Assembly: GCA_028716025.1 (NCBI GenBank) | Contig: JAQUQP010000100.1 | Location: 1 to 6,788, forward strand | DNA: 6,788 bases | From: a bacterium | GTDB lineage: Bacteria; UBA6262 | Direction: 5' to 3' | Shown here: piece by piece, positions 1 through 5,728 of the stretch | Position numbering within the stretch: position 1 is the first letter of the stretch | Layout: each line of letters opens with the position of its first letter | Position numbers and translations under genes: made by a program | Notes under the pieces: generated by a model | The model's database searches: none | What the model saw: only the letters and a program-made list of their open reading frames with translations | Told to the model about the DNA's origin: nothing

Positions 1-186
1 TATATCTATTTGTTCCGGTTTTAGCCCGGTATGAGCCCAAGCTGCCTGGAGAGCCCTGACCGGCAATTCATCATCCATTTTTATTCTGGAATAACGTTCT
101 TCCGAAGCAGCGAAAATGATCCGGCCATCTTCCACTAAAACTACGGAACTTTCATGAGTTTCAAAATTCACGCCAAGGATTCTCAT
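1..186 (-). CDS. Carbamoyltransferase, NodU/CmcH/TobZ family (N-terminal 62 residues, cut by window edge)
   Basis: The reading frame opens with ATG at 186 and stays open to base 1, giving only the first 62 residues of a family usually about 550-620 residues long. Visible hallmarks of the N-terminal Kae1-like domain are the opening strand MRILGVNFETHESS (ILG-x-N then H11-E-S-S, matching the family's usual H-D-S-S), the VLVEDGRIIFAASEE hairpin and the EERYSR motif at residues 29-34. These are followed by a P-x-x-A-L helix. Family members transfer a carbamoyl group from carbamoyl phosphate, through an ATP-dependent carbamoyl-adenylate, to a hydroxyl on a sugar or antibiotic. In this setting O-carbamoylation of a glycan is the likely role, which is inference. 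It starts 5 bases after the radical SAM gene. AAAAGG (195-200), 8 bases before the ATG and inside the end of that gene, is the probable ribosome binding site. The catalytic C-terminal part lies outside the window, so intactness cannot be judged. Confidence 0.88.
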   Translation of the reverse strand, partial: MRILGVNFETHESSVVLVEDGRIIFAASEERYSRIKMDDELPVRALQAAWAHTGLKPEQIDI

Positions 187-191
187 TAAAC

Positions 192-1640
192 CTACCTTTT
201 CTTACTGTTTTTGAAGATCAAGACACACCAGAACCGGAATCCATAAAAAGCGCTTTTTATTTGTATCCAGGTCCGGAACTTTAGCAGGAAACGCAACATA
301 TGCCAGGGATTTAGATAAAATCCAATATTGGTTTTCATTCTTTCTTTCCGGACATAATCGTCAGACATATTTTCCAAGATACGCTCATAACTGACAAATT
401 CAAAAGTCTGCCAATCGATCGCTTTGATATCATGGTAACGGTTTTTCAAGTAATAACCAAACAACTCCGATCCCGGACAGGGGAACGGTGAAGATAATAA
501 TATCCGGTCTAAGGGAACAGAACGAATAAAACTTTTGGTCTGAGCCAAGTCCTCTGCTCTTTCTTCGGGATGTCCCATCAGGAAAAAACCCTGCGTAATA
601 AAACCCAGCTTATGCGCTGTTTTGATATTTCTCCGAGCATCCTCTAAATCCAGTGATTTTTTTGCCAATTTCAACATCCGTGAAGATCCAAATTCTATCC
701 CAAATGCCATGTAATAGCAGCCAGCCTTCTTCATTAGTTGCAGTAATTCTTCATCTAACCGGTCTGCCCTGATCCCGTTTGGCAAGCTCCAGCTCATATC
801 CAGTTTACTTTCTAGTATGAGCCGGCAAACAGCGGCAGCATGTTCCCGGTAAAAGGTAAAATTATCATCAACTATCTGGAATTCTTTCATGCCAAAGGTC
901 TCTTTCAAAAAAACCAATTCACGGATAAAAGCCTCTGGACTACGCATCCTGATCTTTGAACCCAGTACCATCCGACCAGCGCAAAAGGTGCACTGATAAG
1001 GACACCCTCGGGAACTTAATACCGGCACCAAGGGAAGTTTGCGACAAATAAAACCATGTACTTTACCGCTTTGATAATCCAGGGGATTGAGTATCTCCCA
1101 AGGATATGATAAGTTATCCAGATGATCAATCGACTGTACTGTATTGGTCTTGACCGCCGTATCATCCCGGTAAACCAAACCAGGCACTGAAGAAAAATCC
1201 CCATTATGATATAATTTTTCCAATAATGCAGGAAAAGCTATTTCCCCTTCTCCCCTGATCACATAATCTACATTATTTTCCTGTTGTATGATAAATTCGG
1301 CCAGAGCACTGGCATGGGAACCGCCTAATACCGTTACTATATCCTGATCCTTTTTTCTGATCAACCGAACTATTTGGAGCATCTGGTGATAATGGAAGGA
1401 AAAGCCGGTGATACCGACCACTTCCGGATGATATTTTTCCAGGTAAATTGTCACCTGCCGAAGATCATTACGGTATAAAGCTAAATCCAGTAGAATCACT
1501 TTATGGCCGGCTTTTTTCATGGCTGCCCCAACATATCCTAAGCCTAAATTAGGAGCCGATCCCATGAAAGGATCATTATCCAAAGCCGGCACTATCAATA
1601 ACACGGTCGTAGGAAAATATTTAATATGGCGAATATGCAT
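192..1640 (-). CDS. B12-binding-domain radical SAM protein
   Basis: This 482-residue protein has the layout of the cobalamin-binding radical SAM group (BchE, HpnJ and class B methylase relatives). Residues about 12-145 form the Rossmann-like B12-binding domain, with N-L-G-L-G-Y at 31-36, VVGITGFSF at 74-82, GGSHAS at 106-111 and the RGEGE turn at 129-133. The usual DxHxxG cobalamin-ligand motif is not visible, as in several other members. The radical SAM core holds the [4Fe-4S] cysteines C213, C217 and C220 in a CX3CX2C arrangement, then VDDNF at 258-262 and a GIEFGS strand at 314-319. The last 40 residues are basic and hydrophobic and may dock on the membrane. Such enzymes methylate unactivated carbons or rearrange lipids and sugars. 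The substrate here is unknown, and modification of the glycan or its lipid carrier is inferred from the neighbours. The ATG follows the methyltransferase stop by one base (TAA-A-ATG) with no clear Shine-Dalgarno, suggesting reinitiation. The start is kept because the first B12-domain strand begins at about residue 12. Confidence 0.92.
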   Translation of the reverse strand: MHIRHIKYFPTTVLLIVPALDNDPFMGSAPNLGLGYVGAAMKKAGHKVILLDLALYRNDLRQVTIYLEKYHPEVVGITGFSFHYHQMLQIVRLIRKKDQDIVTVLGGSHASALAEFIIQQENNVDYVIRGEGEIAFPALLEKLYHNGDFSSVPGLVYRDDTAVKTNTVQSIDHLDNLSYPWEILNPLDYQSGKVHGFICRKLPLVPVLSSRGCPYQCTFCAGRMVLGSKIRMRSPEAFIRELVFLKETFGMKEFQIVDDNFTFYREHAAAVCRLILESKLDMSWSLPNGIRADRLDEELLQLMKKAGCYYMAFGIEFGSSRMLKLAKKSLDLEDARRNIKTAHKLGFITQGFFLMGHPEERAEDLAQTKSFIRSVPLDRILLSSPFPCPGSELFGYYLKNRYHDIKAIDWQTFEFVSYERILENMSDDYVRKERMKTNIGFYLNPWHMLRFLLKFRTWIQIKSAFYGFRFWCVLIFKNSKKR

Positions 1641-1641
1641 T

Positions 1642-2355
1642 TTATTTTTTAGATAATATGGCGACTAAGGACATACCTAAAGGAGGCCGCCAATGCCTTT
1701 CTAAACCCGCTGCTACCGGTAGAATGAGGTTCATTAACGAATAATTGGCATTACTGTGCTGTTGTTCTCGTATTATCCGGCTTTTTAAGAACCAGCCTAA
1801 TGCGCCAATCAGGTTAAAATAATAAAGACCTTCGGTTTTGACCGGCATAGCTTTGGTCAATGACGAAAGGCTCTTTTTAGTATATCTGCGAAAATGCCCA
1901 TCCAGGGCATCCAAGCTACCATAAAGGCACGGCAGAGCTGGGACTAAAAGACATAGTCTACCTCCGGATGGTAAAATAGCTATCATATTTTGAATAGCAG
2001 TGGTATCATCCTTAATATGTTCCAGCACATTTACGCATATAACGGTATCAAAAGATTTTTGTTTTAGATCTTCCGTTATGTTCTTATCGGTTATGTCCAT
2101 AACTGCAATTTCAATATTTTTGAATTCCCGGCATTCTTTTTGAAGGTTGGCAACCATGATCGGATCATTATCCAGTCCCAGGTAATATTCAGCTCCCCGA
2201 AAAAAACCGACAAAATTCCCCAGTCCGCACCCTACATCCAGAACCCGCTTTCCCAAAAAAGGCTGGAATTGCTGCCATTGCCAAATAAAATACGGTTGGG
2301 CCTGTTCTTGCCAACGGGTATATCTATCCAAACGGGACTCTTTAGTTTCGCTCAC
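1642..2355 (-). CDS. Class I SAM-dependent methyltransferase
   Basis: The product is 237 residues with a Rossmann-fold methyltransferase signature of the Methyltransf_11/23 type. Motif I is VLDVGCGLGNF at 38-48. The acidic ribose-binding end of strand 2 is GLDND at 60-64, a further acidic residue is D87 in VMDITD, and the strand-4 motif is VNVLEHI at 108-114. The segment YGSLDALDGHFRRYTK at 145-160 is a D-x-H-x-R-R-Y element that I associate with methyltransferases found beside GT2 glycosyltransferases. The family moves a methyl from S-adenosylmethionine to O, N or C atoms. A sugar or lipid-linked glycan is the likely acceptor, inferred only from context. The start is GTG at 2353-2355. It is supported by AAGGTG (2361-2366) five bases upstream, which overlaps the stop of the glycosyltransferase gene, 9 bases away. 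The exact acceptor cannot be told from sequence. Confidence 0.9.
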   Translation of the reverse strand: MSETKESRLDRYTRWQEQAQPYFIWQWQQFQPFLGKRVLDVGCGLGNFVGFFRGAEYYLGLDNDPIMVANLQKECREFKNIEIAVMDITDKNITEDLKQKSFDTVICVNVLEHIKDDTTAIQNMIAILPSGGRLCLLVPALPCLYGSLDALDGHFRRYTKKSLSSLTKAMPVKTEGLYYFNLIGALGWFLKSRIIREQQHSNANYSLMNLILPVAAGLERHWRPPLGMSLVAILSKK

Positions 2356-2360
2356 AGGGG

Positions 2361-2366
2361 CACCTT
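2361..2366 (-). promoter_or_regulatory. Ribosome binding site supporting a GTG start of the methyltransferase
   Basis: AAGGTG on the minus strand lies five bases before GTG (2353-2355) and overlaps the stop codon TAA (2365-2367) of the GT2 gene. A ribosome finishing the glycosyltransferase would therefore cover the site for the next start. Confidence 0.7.
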
Positions 2367-3549
2367 ATTTTCTGCGTAAACCCAAGATACTTAAAAAGAA
2401 ACTGGAAAAAATAATCTCCACACCTATGGTCAGAATGGTAATACCCGGAATAGTCAGGCGCAGACTTTCGGAAAATGATATGGGGCCAAAACCATGTTCC
2501 CGCCAATAATATAAAGCATAGAGGATGAAACCCAAGCCAATTAAACTGAATAACGCCCCGACCAACAATCCAGTTTCTAGATTAATTACCTTGTTCATTT
2601 TTTCAATTCTCTGGTCCGCAGGTAATAATCCTTCTGATATGGCAAATACTTTGGTGAATATTGAAAACATTATCAACTGGAAACCTACAAGTATGGACAT
2701 AGCACAGATCAACAAAGTGTTTAATCCAAAGGTTATTGTACCAATAGTCACCATCTTGAAAGTAAGAATTGTACCGATAACCGTTCCTAATAGAAGTAAA
2801 ACCATTCCTGGGATCAGGAACAGCCAACGCGGGCTATAAAGCAACATGAAACGCAAATGTCGCCAACCGTCACGCCAACTTCTTAAATGTGGAGGTCTGG
2901 ACCGACCGTCCTTATACAAGGTGATAGGCACTTCAGTGACTTTCATACCCTTCAAGGAGGCTTTGATCACCATCTCTGAAGCAAATTCCATGCCGGTAGT
3001 GTGCAAATCCATAATTTCGTAAGCCGCTCGGCGGAAAGCTCGTAAACCACAGTGAAAATCGGTGACCGGTGAACGGAAAAACAACTTGCCGATAGCAGAA
3101 AGGATAGGATTCCCTATCCAGCGATGCTTCCATGGCATTGCCCCGGTCATGATTTTACCACCGCCTTTTGGCAAGCGGCAACCCATAACCAGATCATATC
3201 CTTCTTCCAGTTTTTGTAGAAAAGGCGCTATCTCCCTAAAATCATAACTATCATCAGCATCGCCCATGATTATATATTCTCCGCTAGCCCTGGCAATACC
3301 TCCGCGCAGAGCAGCTCCATATCCGCGGTCAAGCACTTCTATGATCAGGGCCCCGTTCTCTGCCGCTATGGCCGGAGAACGGTCACTGCTACCGTTATCG
3401 GCTACAATTACCTCTCCTATTATCGATAAAGAGGCAAAAGAAGCCCGGGCCTTTTTAATACAGCGGGCCAGGGTTTCCTCCTCATTTAAACAGGGAATTA
3501 TTATTGATAATTTTATTTTATCTGTTCTGGGTTCATTGTTAACGGACAT
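2365..3549 (-). CDS. GT2 family glycosyltransferase, polyprenyl-phosphate-sugar synthase-like, with C-terminal membrane domain
   Basis: The 394-residue product starts with a cytoplasmic GT-A catalytic domain of the dolichol-phosphate-mannose synthase/ArnC/GtrB type. Visible are IIIPCLNEEETL at 16-27, VADNGSSDRS at 49-58, the metal- and nucleotide-binding GDADDSYDF at 96-104 (D97 and D99 forming the DXD), and the acceptor-side DFHCGLRAF at 164-172. After about residue 240 come hydrophobic stretches near 242-264, 272-300, 326-348 and 366-390, so four membrane spans are likely. Relatives transfer a sugar from a nucleotide donor to polyprenyl phosphate on the inner leaflet, making the donor that GT-C enzymes use outside. 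This fits the GT39-like gene directly upstream. The ATG lies inside the end of that gene (11-base overlap), with AGAAGG at 3555-3560 five bases ahead. The sugar, and whether the lipid product is undecaprenyl-phosphate-linked, are not readable from the sequence. Confidence 0.92.
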   Translation of the reverse strand: MSVNNEPRTDKIKLSIIIPCLNEEETLARCIKKARASFASLSIIGEVIVADNGSSDRSPAIAAENGALIIEVLDRGYGAALRGGIARASGEYIIMGDADDSYDFREIAPFLQKLEEGYDLVMGCRLPKGGGKIMTGAMPWKHRWIGNPILSAIGKLFFRSPVTDFHCGLRAFRRAAYEIMDLHTTGMEFASEMVIKASLKGMKVTEVPITLYKDGRSRPPHLRSWRDGWRHLRFMLLYSPRWLFLIPGMVLLLLGTVIGTILTFKMVTIGTITFGLNTLLICAMSILVGFQLIMFSIFTKVFAISEGLLPADQRIEKMNKVINLETGLLVGALFSLIGLGFILYALYYWREHGFGPISFSESLRLTIPGITILTIGVEIIFSSFFLSILGLRRK

Positions 3550-5107
3550 TTATACCTTCTATGCTTTTCAACTTCACGCCATCTTGCTGATAGATCAGAA
3601 TCGGGCCGATATTTTTCTTTAACAACTCTGGCAACTCCAGAGGCTCCTTAATAACCACAAATAGATTATCAAACTCTTTCATCAACAGAGACCCTTTAAG
3701 ATAGTAATAAGACATCAATCGGGACGGGATATCATCCCTGTAGGTGTTCATTATTAATCCGATGCGCTGGCCCGGCTGTAAACGGTTAATAGCTTTGTAA
3801 TTGGGTTTCCACCAGCGGTTATAATCCCGGCTCTCGTTAATTTTGATATCAGCATACATGATTAAACCCAAGCTATTAACGACTAGCACCGTGCTGACAG
3901 CCACCCATGTTTTTGTTTGCGATGAAAAACCTTTCATCCTGCTATTAACATTTGTCCCGATCCAATACCCGGCGAATATCGCCGCAATAGCTAAATGGAT
4001 CACCAGGTAATGATAGGCGGCCTTATATATCACTGGAGGGGTGATCATTAAAAGGAAAATAAGGATCCACTTTATCGTGTTTCTCTTGCTTTCATTATTA
4101 CGCCAGTATTGGCACAAACCTGCTATACCCAAGATCATAAAAGGCCACATAACTAAATTCTGCAGTCCTTTCCAATCTTTAAGATTAGGCAGCCATAATC
4201 GCGGAGCTAATCCATTTAGCGCGCTGGTCATAACATCAATAATACCCTTTGACGTCCGCCCGCCAGTCGGGCCATAATCCAGCCAAAACCCGATAAAATA
4301 TTTCCAATCCACTTTTGGCACAAGCCCGGCAAAAACCAGGAACAGGATAAAAATATATAGAATGACATCAAGTATTCTTTTTTTAGGTTTTAATTCTCCC
4401 CTGCTCAGGATAAACACCGGTATAAATACGGCCAGCGGAGCTACGATCAATATTTTGGTGGCTAAAGCTATGGCCGTGGCTACCGCAGTCAGGAACAGGA
4501 AAAAGTAACCTTTATTATTATCCGCATTCAGCAGATACCGCCAACTCCAATAGATGGTCAGTAATACTGAGATAACTAATATTGGTTCCGGTGATATCTT
4601 ATTCAAATAATATAATATAATAAAAGAAGAGGCATAAACCAGGACTGCGATTTGGGATAAAGCCCGGCTAAGGAACACTAAACTCATTTTATATAGCACA
4701 TAAAAAGCCAGGATAAATAATGATACCATGACCATCCTGATAGTAAACAATATCCAGAATATGTGGGTAGCGGCATACGCGGCAAAGCTACCGTTATTAT
4801 GAAAGATTCCATATACCCAATACATCAATCTGGCAGTTATTTGGATAAGGAACATTAAACTAATGCCCGGATGGCCAACATAACTTACATATTTATGGTC
4901 AAAAAAAGCTAAGCCTGAGGCCAAATACATACCATCTGGGTCCCAATTAGCTGTGTATTCCACGCCAAGGGACCTGACCAGCCAATTGCCAAACAAACTG
5001 AAATAAGTAATACCGGCAAACAGGACGGCCAGTATTATTGACAGCTTTAACCAGAAATGCCGGATGGCCTGATCAACAGCCAGATCCGGAGCGGGATTAT
5101 TTTCCAT
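3539..5107 (-). CDS. GT-C fold membrane glycosyltransferase, GT39/PMT-like
   Basis: This 522-residue integral membrane protein has about 11-12 hydrophobic helices between residues 19 and 419, then a soluble tail of roughly 100 residues. After the first helix comes a long outer loop with NWDPDGMY at 54-61 (D56 and D58) and VGHPG at 77-81, followed by the second helix. In GT39/ArnT/PMT relatives an acidic residue in this first loop is the catalytic centre and a G-H-P-G turn is typical. The SPEP turn at 172-175 is another recurring feature. The family moves sugars from a polyprenyl-phosphate donor to acceptors outside the membrane, so the downstream GT2 is a natural donor-making partner. The ATG overlaps the end of the preceding gene by 11 bases. 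AAGG abuts the ATG directly and a second AAAAAGG (from 5120) is 12 bases away, so neither is ideally spaced and coupling is likely. Acceptor and sugar are unknown. It is distant enough that only the fold-level call is secure. Confidence 0.83.
   Translation of the reverse strand: MENNPAPDLAVDQAIRHFWLKLSIILAVLFAGITYFSLFGNWLVRSLGVEYTANWDPDGMYLASGLAFFDHKYVSYVGHPGISLMFLIQITARLMYWVYGIFHNNGSFAAYAATHIFWILFTIRMVMVSLFILAFYVLYKMSLVFLSRALSQIAVLVYASSFIILYYLNKISPEPILVISVLLTIYWSWRYLLNADNNKGYFFLFLTAVATAIALATKILIVAPLAVFIPVFILSRGELKPKKRILDVILYIFILFLVFAGLVPKVDWKYFIGFWLDYGPTGGRTSKGIIDVMTSALNGLAPRLWLPNLKDWKGLQNLVMWPFMILGIAGLCQYWRNNESKRNTIKWILIFLLMITPPVIYKAAYHYLVIHLAIAAIFAGYWIGTNVNSRMKGFSSQTKTWVAVSTVLVVNSLGLIMYADIKINESRDYNRWWKPNYKAINRLQPGQRIGLIMNTYRDDIPSRLMSYYYLKGSLLMKEFDNLFVVIKEPLELPELLKKNIGPILIYQQDGVKLKSIEGINVR
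3555..3560 (-). promoter_or_regulatory. Ribosome binding site of the GT2 gene, inside the GT39-like gene
   Basis: AGAAGG on the minus strand is five bases before the ATG at 3549. It lies within the last codons of the upstream glycosyltransferase, whose reading frame ends 11 bases into the GT2 gene. Confidence 0.7.
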
Positions 5108-5714
5108 CCTTCTCGGTATCCTTTTTAGCGAGCTGCTCTTTTACTACAAAAGGCAATTTTTCATCTACTACCTTTTCAATTTTATTATCCATATAGTCTT
5201 TTATTTTATCATCTATGATCTTGGCTAGTTTGTCGGTCATACGAGGCATTTCGGCTCTGATCTGCTGTGTTACCTGCGGGATCTGGCTCCTAATTTCACC
5301 GGTTATTTTAGGTATTTCCACTTGCAAGGTACTATTTATATCTCCCAAAAATGCTTTAACCGGGTCATTAGCGGCGTTTTTAAGCTGCCCTATCACTAAA
5401 TATGAAGTTAAAACCAGAGAAAATGATATAATAAGCGCTATTATCACCGTATTCAGTATGGTTTTATATTTAATAATACCATGGTAATTCAACCGGGCTT
5501 TATACTCTAAATATTTTTTCATTGTCTCTGACTCAAGTCTAATAACATCGGCTTTTTCTTCCTGGTCACCCTTTTCCCCGAATTCCCGCTCCAAATATAT
5601 CCTCTCTAAAGACGCTTTTACTAACTCCAAAGCCAGAGCATACTTCCCTTCCTCTGCCAACATATTGGCTGCTCCCAGCAATTTCCGGTATTTTTCTAGT
5701 TGTTCTTCTCTCAT
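5097..5714 (-). CDS. Single-span membrane protein with amphipathic 11-residue-repeat tail, function unknown
   Basis: I do not recognise this 205-residue family. Residues 1-45 form a helical hairpin resembling one TPR-like unit (A-N-M-L-A-E-E-G-K-Y-A-L-A). Residues 46-80 are charged and helical. Residues about 86-109 are one transmembrane helix. Basic residues (R74, K82, K84) before it favour a cytoplasmic N-terminus and an outside tail. The tail from 122 onward shows hydrophobic residues spaced 3-4-4, and 133-165 are three near-copies of an 11-residue unit with proline at position 3 and mostly threonine at 6. Its highly charged end (K/E/D-rich) runs to residue 205. Start choice: the frame extends to 5798, but the ATG at 5714 has AAAGGA (5721-5726) six bases before it and avoids overlap with the upstream gene. 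It lies between a polymerase-like gene and a glycosyltransferase, so a scaffold or chain-length role is conceivable. That is conjecture; Wzz-type regulators have two spans, this has one. Confidence 0.8.
   Translation of the reverse strand: MREEQLEKYRKLLGAANMLAEEGKYALALELVKASLERIYLEREFGEKGDQEEKADVIRLESETMKKYLEYKARLNYHGIIKYKTILNTVIIALIISFSLVLTSYLVIGQLKNAANDPVKAFLGDINSTLQVEIPKITGEIRSQIPQVTQQIRAEMPRMTDKLAKIIDDKIKDYMDNKIEKVVDEKLPFVVKEQLAKKDTEKDGK
5220..5318 (-). repeat. Three tandem 11-residue (hendecad) protein repeats
   Basis: Residues 133-165 of the small membrane protein are three units: EIPKITGEIRS, QIPQVTQQIRA and EMPRMTDKLAK. The shared pattern is [E/Q]-[I/M]-P-x-[I/V/M]-T-x-x-[I/L]. Apolar positions 2, 5 and 9 give 3-4-4 spacing, which predicts a continuous amphipathic or hendecad coiled-coil face. 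The apolar spacing continues with weaker identity to about residue 195. A proline recurs every 11 residues (P135, P146, P157), which is atypical for a tight coiled coil and reminiscent of proline-punctuated amphipathic helices in lipid-binding proteins. Confidence 0.75.
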
Positions 5715-5720
5715 GCTATT

Positions 5721-5726
5721 TCCTTT
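5721..5726 (-). promoter_or_regulatory. Ribosome binding site deciding the start of the small membrane protein
   Basis: On the minus strand the 14 bases between the upstream stop (TAG, 5729-5731) and the ATG at 5714 contain AAAGGA, with a six-base spacer to the ATG. This near-ideal Shine-Dalgarno sits exactly in the intergenic gap and argues for the ATG at 5714 over the in-frame ATG at 5798. Confidence 0.8.
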
Positions 5727-5728
5727 CT

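Noticed and set aside
192..1640. Assignment of the radical SAM protein to hopanoid (HpnJ) or Mg-porphyrin (BchE) synthesis
   Set aside because: The domain layout is shared, but no hopanoid or tetrapyrrole gene is nearby and the neighbours are glycan genes, so a specific symbol is not supportable.
2525..2839. Plus-strand open frame of 104 codons opposite the GT2 membrane domain
   Set aside because: It is antisense to the hydrophobic helices of the GT2 protein, and its composition is the expected mirror of that coding sequence. No supporting motif.
3266..3622. Plus-strand open frame of 118 codons opposite the GT2 gene
   Set aside because: It is antisense to the conserved GT2 catalytic motifs, has no recognisable domain and spans a gene junction. 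It is best explained as a shadow of the real frame.
5215..5487. Plus-strand open frame of 90 codons with apparent hydrophobic helices
   Set aside because: It is the reverse complement of the repeat and transmembrane region of the small membrane protein. Its hydrophobicity is a mirror effect of the amphipathic repeats.
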